DNA of 64,000 bases from Paenibacillus_AA sp045062745 (GCF_045062745.1 NZ_JBJGED010000035.1:1-64000); one strand, 5' to 3'. Shown: positions 36,282 to 44,615, counted from the first letter of the stretch. The notes: a model not told the origin generated them from the sequence alone. Program-made: numbers and translations.

Positions 36282-36602
36282 ATGCGTCAACCTGCAACGG
36301 ACACGAAGCTCGAACAACCGCATAAAGGCTCCCGTCGTCGGGTGCGGCTCTTACTGATCACTTTGTTCGGTTTCCTGGCCTGGGCCGGCGTGATCGCCTG
36401 GAACCAGCAAGCCCGGCTCGACGCCAAGTCCGCTCAAGCGAGCGAATTGGATACGAAGCTTACGGAGACTAAGAAGCTGAACGCCGACTACAAGAAGGAA
36501 GTCGAACGGCTGAACGATCCGGAGTACATCCTGCAGAAGATTCGTAAGGAATATCACTATACGAAGCCAGGCGAAACGTTGTTCTACACGCCGAAGTCGT
36601 AA
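36282..36602 (+). CDS. divIC: Cell division protein DivIC
   Basis: DivIC (FtsB-like) forms a complex with FtsL and DivIB that activates septal wall synthesis. The 106-residue bitopic protein has a basic cytoplasmic start, one TM segment (about 24-43) and an extracytoplasmic coiled coil (about 45-75) followed by the conserved NDPEYILQKIRKEYHYTKPGE. TTAGGAGG lies before the ATG. Confidence 0.92.
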   Translation: MRQPATDTKLEQPHKGSRRRVRLLLITLFGFLAWAGVIAWNQQARLDAKSAQASELDTKLTETKKLNADYKKEVERLNDPEYILQKIRKEYHYTKPGETLFYTPKS

Positions 36603-36627
36603 CCTCCCGGAGGCTTTGCAGCGCGTA

Positions 36628-36656
36628 TTGACCTGATTTTAGCGATCTTGTATAAT
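36628..36656 (+). promoter_or_regulatory. Sigma-A promoter of yabR
   Basis: TTGACC (36628-36633), 17 bases, TATAAT (36651-36656). It implies a leader of about 130 bases before yabR. Confidence 0.7.
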
Positions 36657-36792
36657 CTGCATAGCTGCTCTTTTCGGTTAGCGCTGGGGATACGACCATT
36701 TTGTCCGACGGATGCGCAAGATCTGCTCCCGCTGCGTAAGCTAGATCAAGAGAACCACTCTTAACAATTCTTAGGGAGGAACGTTTCATTCT

Positions 36793-37266
36793 ATGGCAAT
36801 TGAAGTGGGCACCAAATTAGAAGGCAAGGTGACAGGCATCACACATTTTGGTGCATTCGTCGAACTGTCGGAAGGAGTCACCGGACTCGTTCACATTTCC
36901 GAAATTGCCGACAACTATGTCAAAGATGTGAATGATCATCTGAAGCTTGAGGACAAAGTGTTGGTGAAGGTCATTAATGTGGACAAGGACGGCAAGATCG
37001 GACTGTCGATCAAGCAAGCGGTCGATAAGCCCCCCGGGGAACAGCGACCTCCGCGTCCGGAAAGACCCTTCAACCGGGATCGAGGCGATGACCGTGGTGG
37101 AGCCGGCCGTTTCGATCGTGGTGGCCGCCCAGGCAAACCTCCTGTGAATAAGATGTCGTTCGAAGACAAGATGTCGCGTTTCCTGAAGGACAGCGAAGAG
37201 AAGATTTCGTCCCTGAAGAAGAACACGGAAGGCAAGCGGGGCGGAAGAGGCGCACGGCGCGTCTAA
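36793..37266 (+). CDS. yabR: S1 domain RNA-binding protein YabR
   Basis: Polynucleotide-binding protein with one S1 domain at residues 1-75 (GTKLEGKVTGITHFGAFVEL, GLVHISEIADNYV). The rest (about 80-157) is low-complexity and rich in Arg, Gly, Pro and Asp, like an RGG tail, ending in a basic motif. Function is not known in detail; relatives are general stress protein 13. ATTCTTAGGGAGGA precedes the ATG. It stands before tRNA-Met as in B. subtilis. Confidence 0.92.
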   Translation: MAIEVGTKLEGKVTGITHFGAFVELSEGVTGLVHISEIADNYVKDVNDHLKLEDKVLVKVINVDKDGKIGLSIKQAVDKPPGEQRPPRPERPFNRDRGDDRGGAGRFDRGGRPGKPPVNKMSFEDKMSRFLKDSEEKISSLKKNTEGKRGGRGARRV

Positions 37267-37296
37267 CTCGCCTAAGCGAATAAGCCTGTTCATAAT

Positions 37297-37333
37297 CCGC
37301 ATCGAGCTGGTTTCGCCGCTTGATGCGGTTTTT
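37297..37333 (+). terminator. Terminator of yabR
   Basis: CCGCATC (37297-37303) pairs with GATGCGG (37322-37328), then five T. Confidence 0.8.
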
Positions 37334-37349
37334 AACACTGTCGGCTTTG

Positions 37350-37379
37350 TTGACAACCCAATCCCGCATCGTTTATACT
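37350..37379 (+). promoter_or_regulatory. Sigma-A promoter of tRNA-Met
   Basis: TTGACA (37350-37355), 18 bases, TATACT (37374-37379), 13 bases before the tRNA. Confidence 0.8.
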
Positions 37380-37392
37380 GTCGTATGGATAT

Positions 37393-37466
37393 GGCGGCGT
37401 AGCTCAGCTGGCTAGAGCGTTCGGTTCATACCCGTAAGGTCGGGGGTTCGAGCCCCTCCGCCGCTA
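37393..37466 (+). tRNA. trnM: tRNA-Met (CAT), elongator
   Basis: The 74-base gene folds as a cloverleaf: acceptor GGCGGCG/CGCCGCT, D arm GCTC/GAGC, anticodon loop TTCATAC with CAT at 37427-37429, T arm GGGGG/CCCTC with TTCGAGC. It resembles B. subtilis elongator tRNA-Met and lacks initiator features. Position 28-42 is a T-T mismatch in the anticodon stem. CCA is not encoded. Confidence 0.93.
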
Positions 37467-37484
37467 TCGTTATCTGGAAGCAAG

Positions 37485-37521
37485 AACCGCCTTGCAGAAC
37501 TGTTTCTGCAAGGCGGTTTTT
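37485..37521 (+). terminator. Terminator after tRNA-Met
   Basis: Perfect 15-base arms AACCGCCTTGCAGAA (37485-37499) and its complement (37504-37518), then T. It faces the convergent deacetylase gene. Confidence 0.9.
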
Positions 37522-37523
37522 CT

Positions 37524-38330
37524 TCATTCATATTTCCTAGTGGTCAGTTGATCCAAGCCCTTGAATTCATACCCTTGACTTCGGGCATTGTCGATGATCC
37601 GGCTCAAGGCGTCCGCGTTATCTTTGGAAATCGTGTGCAGCAAGATGACCGCCCCGGGATGGAGCTGAGACACGACCTTCTCATAGGCATAGTTCCCACC
37701 GCGTTGGTCGTTCACTTCCCAATCTTTATAAGCGATGGACCAGAACACGTTCGTATACCCCAGCTCCTTGCTGGCCGCCAGCATCCGATCGCTGAATATC
37801 CCTCTTGGCGGGCGCAAGTACCGCATCTCCTTTTGATCCGTTAATTGCACGACGGCTTCGCGTACCTTATCCAATTCTTCCTTCATTTTCTCATTTGAAA
37901 TTTGGGTCATATCCGGATGGCTCCATGAATGATTGCCGATCAGGTGCCCTTCGCTTACCATTCGCTTCACTAACTCCGGCTGATCTTTCACATAATGTCC
38001 GGTAATGAAAAAAACCGCCGGTACCTGCTTCTCCTTAAGGACATCCAAGATTTTAACGGTATACCCGTTTTCATATCCGTTGTCGAACGTTAAATACAGT
38101 TCCTTTTTGCTCGTATCCCCAAGAAAAATGGCGTCGTGCTTCCGCACGATGTCCTTAAAGCCTTCCTCGTTAATGGAAGGAAGCTGCCCGTTCTTGCTCT
38201 TTTTAAACCCGAAGTGATACGGATGATCCGCGCTGCCGGCTGCCTCCGCCATCGAAGGGAGGAGCAGCATGAAGGCGGTCAATAGGATCAACAGGATTGG
38301 ATAACGTTTCATTAATCTCAATAGCTCCAT
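37524..38330 (-). CDS. pdaA: PdaA-type polysaccharide deacetylase
   Basis: PdaA de-N-acetylates muramic acid to allow muramic-delta-lactam formation in the spore cortex. The 268-residue protein has a signal peptide (RYPILLILLTAFMLLLPSMAEA) and carbohydrate esterase 4 motifs: LTFDNGYENG near 105, GNHSWSHPDM near 150, RPPRGIFSD near 190, and PGAVILLHTISKDN near 230. An ATG six codons later (38312) is a possible start. A perfect sigma-G promoter upstream supports the spore role. It converges on tRNA-Met and is divergent from the amidase gene. Confidence 0.9.
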   Translation of the reverse strand: MELLRLMKRYPILLILLTAFMLLLPSMAEAAGSADHPYHFGFKKSKNGQLPSINEEGFKDIVRKHDAIFLGDTSKKELYLTFDNGYENGYTVKILDVLKEKQVPAVFFITGHYVKDQPELVKRMVSEGHLIGNHSWSHPDMTQISNEKMKEELDKVREAVVQLTDQKEMRYLRPPRGIFSDRMLAASKELGYTNVFWSIAYKDWEVNDQRGGNYAYEKVVSQLHPGAVILLHTISKDNADALSRIIDNARSQGYEFKGLDQLTTRKYE

Positions 38331-38353
38331 TCTTATAGGCTTGGAATCGGGAG

Positions 38354-38383
38354 TAATATGCCACGAAGCGCCATATCATATTC
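38354..38383 (-). promoter_or_regulatory. Sigma-G promoter of pdaA
   Basis: On the minus strand GAATA (38383-38379), 18 bases, CATATTA (38360-38354): full match to GHATR-N18-CATNHTA. Confidence 0.75.
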
Positions 38384-38397
38384 GGGTGGGCATCATC

Positions 38398-38427
38398 GTA
38401 TAAGTATGCCGGGAATTAACCATTATA
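38398..38427 (+). promoter_or_regulatory. Sigma-G promoter of the amidase gene
   Basis: GTATA (38398-38402), 18 bases, CATTATA (38421-38427): full match to the forespore consensus, back to back with the pdaA promoter. A sigma-A -10 TATAAT overlaps at 38426. Confidence 0.7.
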
Positions 38428-38458
38428 TAATACGGTGTATGAAAAGGAGGATGCCGCT

Positions 38459-39571
38459 TTGCGTCTTATTGTAATCATCGCACTCGCGCTTCTAGTCGGA
38501 ATGGCACCGGCTGGTACGTCTGCCTTATCGGCACAGCAGGATCAGGACAAAGAGGAAGTTGCCGCCTTCTTAACCCAGCTGTTCAAGGATCGCAACGAAT
38601 TTCTGCTCAATCAGCGTCCGGAAACCATCGACAAATACTACATCGAAACGCAAACCGGAAGCCGCTACGCCTTTCAGATGGAAATGAGGCGCATGAAGTA
38701 CACCAGTTTGTGGGCGGAAAAGCGCGGCATCCGTTTTATAGCGGCGGAACCCGGAATCCGAATCACCCGTTTCAAAAGGGAGGGGGATACGGCGAAATTG
38801 GCGTTAGTTCAGTCAACCCAAATCACATATGCCTACAAAGCGACCGATCTGCCGCCACAAACGTTCGGAGTCGGTACACGACATGCTCTGACCGTAAAAA
38901 AAATGGACGGGGTGTGGAAGGTGCTGCGTGAATGGTATTTGGACCCGCTGGAAGAGAACCCGGATCTAATTCCGGATTCACCTCAAGGGTTTCCTCATCC
39001 TGTCGTCAGCAGGCCCGAACAAGCCCCGAATAAGGGAACCCGATACAATCGCGAACGCGCATTGGAATATGCCAACAAATACGCGGGTTTGGCCTGGGGA
39101 GCGGGGAATAACAACCGGTACAACCAGAAGTACACGGACTATACGTCGCTTGGCGGAGACTGCACCAATTATGTATCTCAGGTGCTTGGTGATCCCAAGG
39201 AAGGCGGCGGGTTAAAGATGACCGGCACATGGAGGTACTCGGGAGCTGGGAGCCGCGCATGGGTGCAGACGGATGCATTCGGACGTTTCCTGCTGTATTC
39301 CGGATATGGGCGGCAGGTTGCAAAAGGTACTTTCGGCGAAATTACCCAATCCAGCGACAAATTCCCGGATGGCGCGATAGCGAAATTGCAGCCGGGCGAT
39401 GTGATCGGGTATATTCTTCACGGAGACGTCGATCATTTTTCGGTCATCGTCGGTCATGATGCGGGCGGGTACCCGTTGGTCAACTCTCATACCGTAGACC
39501 GGTATCGCGTGCCGTTCGACCTCGGGTGGGATGATAAGACCAAATATCTGCTCATTCATATTAATGATTAA
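38459..39571 (+). CDS. Secreted amidase_6 domain protein, probable spore wall hydrolase
   Basis: The 370-residue precursor has a signal peptide (IVIIALALLVGMAPAGTSA), an N-terminal domain of about 140 residues with no known motif, and a C-terminal amidase_6 domain (about 200-370) of the papain-like type. The catalytic Cys is in GGDCTNYVSQ near 245 and the His in DVDHFSVIVGHD near 330. The TTG at 38459 follows AAGGAGG and lies after the predicted sigma-G start; an upstream GTG at 38435 would fall on the transcription start. With pdaA divergent and spoVB downstream, a role in spore peptidoglycan is inferred. Confidence 0.8.
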   Translation: MRLIVIIALALLVGMAPAGTSALSAQQDQDKEEVAAFLTQLFKDRNEFLLNQRPETIDKYYIETQTGSRYAFQMEMRRMKYTSLWAEKRGIRFIAAEPGIRITRFKREGDTAKLALVQSTQITYAYKATDLPPQTFGVGTRHALTVKKMDGVWKVLREWYLDPLEENPDLIPDSPQGFPHPVVSRPEQAPNKGTRYNRERALEYANKYAGLAWGAGNNNRYNQKYTDYTSLGGDCTNYVSQVLGDPKEGGGLKMTGTWRYSGAGSRAWVQTDAFGRFLLYSGYGRQVAKGTFGEITQSSDKFPDGAIAKLQPGDVIGYILHGDVDHFSVIVGHDAGGYPLVNSHTVDRYRVPFDLGWDDKTKYLLIHIND

Positions 39572-39588
39572 TCGGAAGGTACCGGGAA

Positions 39589-39617
39589 GTCTATCCGGAT
39601 AAACTCGTTCATACAAT
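39589..39617 (+). promoter_or_regulatory. Sigma-E promoter of spoVB
   Basis: GTCTATC (39589-39595) resembles the sigma-E -35 (GNATATT), and CATACAAT (39610-39617) matches the -10 perfectly at 14 bases. spoVB is a sigma-E gene in B. subtilis. Confidence 0.6.
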
Positions 39618-39650
39618 CCATATAGGACGAGCTTTATTTGGGGTGAACAC

Positions 39651-41171
39651 ATGAGACTTCCTCCCTTCCTCAAACAAACGGCGCTTCGGACAGGCGCTAT
39701 TTTTCTTGTGAAATTGATCGGAATCGCCGCGCGCATTCCTTTGTTTCGGATACTCGGATCGGAAGGGACCGGGATTTACCAAATCGTGTATTCGATTTAC
39801 GGATTTGCGCTTACTATGCTCACCGGCGGTATCCCTACATCGTTAGCCTTAATGACGGCCAAAGACAAGGAGCGGGGCTGGCACTTTTTAAAAGGCTTAA
39901 TTCTCCCTCTTACGGTGTTCGGAGCGATACTTGCTTTGGTTTTTTATGCACTTGCCCCCTCTGCGGCCCATTTGCTCGGAGATGGCCGTCTGGCGTTTTC
40001 AATCCGCTGCGTGGCGCCGGCTTTGTTCATTGTTCCCGTGCTTCACCTATTTCGCGGATATCTGCAAGGCCGCGAATTTCATGGGTACATCGCGGCTTCC
40101 GAGCTCCTTGAACAAACGGTTCGGGTCGGTACGATGCTTTTGCTTGTCGTTTTATGGGTGGACCATGGCGTTTACGCAGCGGCCGGAGGCGCTGTCTTCG
40201 GTGCGGTTACAGGCGCTTGCATGGCCTTATGGTTTCTTTGGCTCATCCTGTACCGTAAAGACTCTTTCATGCGAACCGATGACAGGAAGTATAAGGAAAC
40301 GTTGCGTCGCCTATTTTTGGGATCGGGGCTCTTATTCTTTTTTAAAACGTCCTTTGCCATTACGTTAACGCGTATCATTGTGCCGACATCCGATTTTTTA
40401 GATGCGTTAATCATCCCGAATCGGCTGCAAGAATCCGGCCTCAGCCAATCGAAAGCGATCTCGATTTTCGGGGAAATGAACGGCATGGCCTCTACAATTG
40501 TCTATTTGCCCACAATCTTAACGGCCGCCATCTCCTATACGATCGCCGCGAAATTATCCAGAGATTGGCAGAACCCCAATAAGAACGATTTTGTTAGACG
40601 CTCTCGTATGTCTCTGGAAATTGGATGGCTATGGGGGATCGGGGTCATGATGATCCTGTTTTTTCAAGCGGATGAGCTTTCCAAGCTTATTTTTGGGAAT
40701 GAAGCGATTGCCGATCCGATTCGCTTAATTGCTCTCTCCCCCTTGCTAGCCGGGATGCGCGAATTGACAACCACAATCCTTTGGGCGAGCGATCAAAAAA
40801 AAGCGCCGCTTGTCGGGTTGCTGCTTGGCCTCATCGTCTCGGCCATTGTGGCCTACGTTTTTACGGCTATTCCGGGATTTGGTTATGAAGGCGTGGCGCT
40901 TAGTGTATTGGCTTTGGAAGCAACATCGCTGTTATGGAATATGGCCGTTTTGCAAAGGGGGCATAAAAAAGTTGTTCCTGTGCTGCTGTTAGCAGCGGAT
41001 TTTATTTTCCTCGTGGCCCTCGGGTTCCTGTTTACCCATCTAAACAGCCTTTTACCGCAAATTGGTATCGATGCAGAGCCCGGATTCCTCCGGTCCGCCC
41101 AGGAGGTGCTGCTTTTGGCCGGTTGCATCGCCCCTTATTTGCTGGTTCGTTTTTGGAGGAAAAACCGATAG
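39651..41171 (+). CDS. spoVB: Stage V sporulation protein B (flippase)
   Basis: SpoVB is a MOP-superfamily membrane protein, thought to flip lipid-linked precursors for spore cortex. The 506-residue product has about 14 TM segments and starts LKQTALRTGAIFLVKLIGIAARIPLFRILGSEG with the family GxYxxVYSxYGFALTMLTGGIP stretch. It is closer to SpoVB than is YabM at 31294. Base composition is lower in GC than the flanking spoIIE and yabM genes. ATGs: the start at 39651 follows TTGGGGTG. Confidence 0.88.
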   Translation: MRLPPFLKQTALRTGAIFLVKLIGIAARIPLFRILGSEGTGIYQIVYSIYGFALTMLTGGIPTSLALMTAKDKERGWHFLKGLILPLTVFGAILALVFYALAPSAAHLLGDGRLAFSIRCVAPALFIVPVLHLFRGYLQGREFHGYIAASELLEQTVRVGTMLLLVVLWVDHGVYAAAGGAVFGAVTGACMALWFLWLILYRKDSFMRTDDRKYKETLRRLFLGSGLLFFFKTSFAITLTRIIVPTSDFLDALIIPNRLQESGLSQSKAISIFGEMNGMASTIVYLPTILTAAISYTIAAKLSRDWQNPNKNDFVRRSRMSLEIGWLWGIGVMMILFFQADELSKLIFGNEAIADPIRLIALSPLLAGMRELTTTILWASDQKKAPLVGLLLGLIVSAIVAYVFTAIPGFGYEGVALSVLALEATSLLWNMAVLQRGHKKVVPVLLLAADFIFLVALGFLFTHLNSLLPQIGIDAEPGFLRSAQEVLLLAGCIAPYLLVRFWRKNR

Positions 41172-41353
41172 TTCGAAGTCGAAAGGCAGAGCGGGCTTAT
41201 TTTATTTGTCGTATCCTTCCTGAGGCTTGTTCAATCGACAGGGATCTTCTAATTTCTGCTAGAATTGGACGGCGGTTTAGCAGCTTGCTAGACGAATTAG
41301 GGCGGTACGAGCCTGACACGTCTTACGAGACGATCCTCCCCCTTCCTTTCCCG

Positions 41354-41376
41354 ATAAGGGCTCGCGCCCCTTTTTA
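41354..41376 (+). terminator. Terminator of spoVB
   Basis: AAGGGC and GCCCCTT around TCGC, then TTTTT. It lies within the 325-base gene-free gap between spoVB and spoIIE. Confidence 0.6.
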
Positions 41377-41387
41377 CGACGCAATGG

Positions 41388-41457
41388 TTTTTGTCGGAAA
41401 ATTCTTCTACTCTAGCTCCTGATTCTGACAAACTTTATGCTAGACTCCCCCTATAAT
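41388..41457 (+). promoter_or_regulatory. Spo0A-controlled promoter of spoIIE
   Basis: CTGACA (41425-41430) and TATAAT (41452-41457) are 21 bases apart, the unusual spacing of Spo0A-activated sigma-A promoters such as B. subtilis spoIIE and spoIIG. A 0A-like box TTTGTCGGAAAA (41390-41401) lies upstream and TTCTGACAAA overlaps the -35. An inverted repeat GGGAACAC/GTGTTCCC (41459-41493) surrounds the start and ribosome site. Confidence 0.7.
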
Positions 41458-41496
41458 AGGGAACACACCGAAAACCGATGAAGGAGTGTTCCCGAT

Positions 41497-43989
41497 ATGC
41501 AGAAGTGGAATTTGTTCAACCCGGCTTCCACCCCCTTGGCAGGAACCGCGATGCGGATGAAGAATGGCACGAAGCAAGCGCTGGCGGAGAATCGGCTCGT
41601 TCAATCGCTTGTGGCCAAGAAGTGGGCCATCCTGCTTCTCGCCATGGCGTTTCTCTTGGGCAAGGCGATGATCCTGCAGCAGCTCACTCCCTTTGCAATC
41701 GCCTACTTCGCGGTTGTCTATTTTGCCCGGAAAGACTTGATCCGCTGGGTGGCACTTGCCCTTGTCGCCGGTAGCTTGTTCTCCGTCGAGATCAAGACCG
41801 GCTATATCGTCACCGAGATGATCGTCTTCCTGCTCTTGCAGAAGGGGCTGGAGAAATACGAGCACTCGGAAGTGTCGTACGCCCCGTTCCTCGTCTTCAT
41901 CTCGGCGTTTACCGTGCAGCTCTTCGGCTATATGGTCGATACGGAGCTCACCTGGTACACGCTTATGCTTACCGCGGTAGAGGCGGGACTCAGCTTCGTC
42001 CTTACGCTCGTCTTCACGCAAGCGATTCCGGTGTTCACCCTGACCCGCAAAAATTACAGCCTCAAAAATGAAGAAATCATTTGTCTCATTATATTACTCG
42101 CTTCGGTCATGACCGGGATGGTCGGGTGGATGGTGCAAGACGTGTCGCTCGAGCACGTGATGTCGCGCTACCTGATCCTGCTGTTCGCGATTGTGGGGGG
42201 AGCTCCGCTCGGAGCGTCGGTCGGGGTGATTACGGGCCTCATCCTGAGTCTGGCCGACGTGAATGCGATCTACCAGATGAGCTTGCTCGCGTTCGCGGGG
42301 ATGCTCGCCGGCTTGCTGAAGGAAGCGAACCGGATGGGGGTCGCGCTCGGAATGCTGCTCGGGTCGTCCATCCTGTCCGTCTATATCGGCAATCAGACCG
42401 AGGTGCTGCATTCTACGTGGGAGTCGGTCGCAGCGGTGCTGCTCTTCCTGCTGACCCCCAAATCCGCGCTGCGCACGATCGCCAAATATGTGCCGGGTAC
42501 CCAGGAGAACCTCAAGTCCCAACACGAATACGCGAAGCGGGTCCGGGATATTACCGCCGGGCGCGTGGAGCAGTTCTCGGAGGTATTCCGTCAGCTGTCC
42601 CGCAGCTTCAAGCAAATCACCCAATCCGATGAGAAGGAGCAAAAAGATGAGGAAATTGGACACTTCATGAATGCGGTTTCACACCAGACGTGCGCGAATT
42701 GCTATAAGCGCAAGCAATGTTGGGATGCCAGGTTCTACGACACCTACTCTTATATGACGGAGATGATGAGCGCGATCGAAGCGAAGCCGGCGTTCAGCCG
42801 GAAGCAAATTCCCGCCGAGTGGAAAAAAGTGTGCGTGCGTACCGATCAAGTGCTGGAGGTGATGAAACACCAGTACGAGCGTTACAACACCGACCGGCAT
42901 TGGAAGAAGCAAATTCAGGAGAGCCGTCAGCTCGTGGCCGAGCAGCTGACCGGCGTGTCCCAGGTGATGGAGGACCTGGCCAAGGAGATCAAGCGGGAAG
43001 GGCATGAGCTGTTCCTGCAGGAAGAGCAAATTCGCCAAGCGCTGGAGGAGCTTGGCTTGTCGATCCAGAGCATCGACATCATCAGCCTCGACGAGGGCAA
43101 TGTGGAGATCGAGATCGTGCACCGGTACACAAAGGGCTTCGACGAGTGCCGGAAGATCATCGCCCCGCTGCTCTCGGACATTCTGGGCGAGCAGGTGGCG
43201 GTTCGCCATGAGGAGAGCTTGCCGCGCGGAGAAGGGTACTCGACCGTCGTGTTCGGCTCGGCCAAGGAGTACGAGGTCGAGACCGGCATCGCCGGCGTGG
43301 CGAAGAACGGCGACTTGCTGTCCGGGGACAGCTTCAGCACCGTCGAGCTGGGCAACGGCAAATTCGCGGTCGCGATCAGCGACGGCATGGGCAACGGCGA
43401 GCGCGCGCGGGCGGAGAGCCGCTCGGCGCTCGATATTCTGCAGCAGCTGCTGCAGTCCGGGATGGAGGAGAAGCTCGCGATCAAGTCGGTCAACTCGGTG
43501 CTGATGCTTCGCTCCTCGGACGAAATGTTCGCGACCGTCGATGTGGCGCTTATCGACCTGTACAGTGCCAATACGACGTTCATGAAGATCGGGTCGACGC
43601 CCAGCTTCATCAAGCGGGGAACGGAAGTCATCCCGATTTCGGCCAACAACTTGCCGATCGGCATTCTGAAGGACATCGACGTCGACTTGGTCAGCATGCA
43701 GCTGCGCCCGGGCGACCTGCTCATCATGATGACCGACGGCGTCTTCGATGCACCGGGGCACGCAGTGAACAAGGAGCTGTGGATGCGCCGGGTCATCCAA
43801 GAGCTCGAGGCGGACGATCCGCAGGGGGTGGCGGATCAGCTGCTCGAGCGGGTCATCCGGCAATATCGCGGCGATCTGCTGGACGACATGACCGTCGTCG
43901 TGGCGCGGATCGACAAGTTCCAGCCGGAATGGGCCACATTCCGCATGCCCGGACTCACGCGGATCGAGCGTCCGCGGACCGTGAGCTAA
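41497..43989 (+). CDS. spoIIE: Stage II sporulation protein E (PP2C phosphatase)
   Basis: SpoIIE dephosphorylates SpoIIAA to release sigma-F in the forespore and also helps polar division with FtsZ. The 830-residue protein (B. subtilis 827) has about ten TM segments (residues 45-330), a central FtsZ-interaction and regulatory region with CANCYKRKQCW (about 407-417), and the C-terminal PP2C domain with metal-binding Asp in ISDGMGNGERA near 632 and MMTDGVFDAPGH near 748. AAGGAG precedes the ATG. A long gene-free region follows. Confidence 0.96.
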   Translation: MQKWNLFNPASTPLAGTAMRMKNGTKQALAENRLVQSLVAKKWAILLLAMAFLLGKAMILQQLTPFAIAYFAVVYFARKDLIRWVALALVAGSLFSVEIKTGYIVTEMIVFLLLQKGLEKYEHSEVSYAPFLVFISAFTVQLFGYMVDTELTWYTLMLTAVEAGLSFVLTLVFTQAIPVFTLTRKNYSLKNEEIICLIILLASVMTGMVGWMVQDVSLEHVMSRYLILLFAIVGGAPLGASVGVITGLILSLADVNAIYQMSLLAFAGMLAGLLKEANRMGVALGMLLGSSILSVYIGNQTEVLHSTWESVAAVLLFLLTPKSALRTIAKYVPGTQENLKSQHEYAKRVRDITAGRVEQFSEVFRQLSRSFKQITQSDEKEQKDEEIGHFMNAVSHQTCANCYKRKQCWDARFYDTYSYMTEMMSAIEAKPAFSRKQIPAEWKKVCVRTDQVLEVMKHQYERYNTDRHWKKQIQESRQLVAEQLTGVSQVMEDLAKEIKREGHELFLQEEQIRQALEELGLSIQSIDIISLDEGNVEIEIVHRYTKGFDECRKIIAPLLSDILGEQVAVRHEESLPRGEGYSTVVFGSAKEYEVETGIAGVAKNGDLLSGDSFSTVELGNGKFAVAISDGMGNGERARAESRSALDILQQLLQSGMEEKLAIKSVNSVLMLRSSDEMFATVDVALIDLYSANTTFMKIGSTPSFIKRGTEVIPISANNLPIGILKDIDVDLVSMQLRPGDLLIMMTDGVFDAPGHAVNKELWMRRVIQELEADDPQGVADQLLERVIRQYRGDLLDDMTVVVARIDKFQPEWATFRMPGLTRIERPRTVS

Positions 43990-44047
43990 GGCGCGCGGTT
44001 CTCCTTGGCGGTCGACCGCCGCCGCTCGCGCGCGAAATCGCCCGGCT

Positions 44048-44170
44048 GGGCCGCTGGGTTGCGGGCAGCGGGGCGAGGTAGGATGTGAAAGGCGAGCCTT
44101 AGGTTGCGGTAGTCGTGGCGAGGTGGGGCGTGCAAGGCGGGCCGCTAGGTTCGGGCGGCAGACCGCGGCA
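44048..44170. repeat. Degenerate tandem repeat, 45-46 bp unit
   Basis: Two full and one partial unit begin TTGCGG at 44059 and 44104 and TTCGGG at 44150. Shared blocks are GGCGAGGT, GTG-AAGGCG and GCC-TAGGTT. Confidence 0.6.
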
Positions 44171-44256
44171 CGGTCGATGGCCCGGTGGGGCCGCGTATCT
44201 TGGCAGACATTCCGGAGGATCCGAGGGATGGCCGCTTGATCCATACGTTGACATAG

Positions 44257-44282
44257 AGGGGCCGTCCCATTCGACGGCCCCT
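44257..44282 (+). terminator. Terminator-like hairpin after spoIIE
   Basis: AGGGGCCGTC (44257-44266) pairs with GACGGCCCCT (44273-44282). The tail ATCGGGTTTTG is a weak T-run. It is 270 bases past the spoIIE stop. Confidence 0.6.
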
Positions 44283-44366
44283 TATCGGGTTTTGTAGTGT
44301 CGCGGGATGCGGTGACCTAAGGGGACTATCTCGGCTGCTCGCCGCATAATCCGGTCTGCCTGGGAA

Positions 44367-44552
44367 GAGGGATTTTCTCCCTCTTTTTGGCCCGAATTGG
44401 CGGGAAAAGAGGATAGGAGGGGGAAAAGCTCCCTCTCTTTTCTGACCTCCGGTGTCATTTGGCCAGGTTTCGCCTCAGAATGAGGGAGGAATTCCCTCTT
44501 CTCAACCCCAAAGCGCTGGTGTCACGCCAAAGTGAGGGAGGATTTCCCTCTC
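44367..44552. repeat. Array of four GAGGGA hairpins
   Basis: Small stem-loops at 44367-44383, 44417-44437, 44482-44503 and 44534-44552 share GAGGGA...TCCCTC. The last two also share upstream GGTGTCA and GCCA blocks, so they are degenerate tandem units of about 50-65 bases. Confidence 0.6.
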
Positions 44553-44615
44553 GTAAGACAACGTACCGGGGTACCCAGAAGCCCTCGCTTGGCTACAGCG
44601 AAACAGGGAGTGGAA

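Noticed and set aside
41123..41422. Frame between spoVB and spoIIE
   Set aside because: It starts inside spoVB and runs over the terminator and Spo0A boxes.
42679..44244. Long minus-strand frame opposite spoIIE
   Set aside because: A shadow frame with Arg/His/Asp-rich translation typical of the antisense of GC-rich genes.
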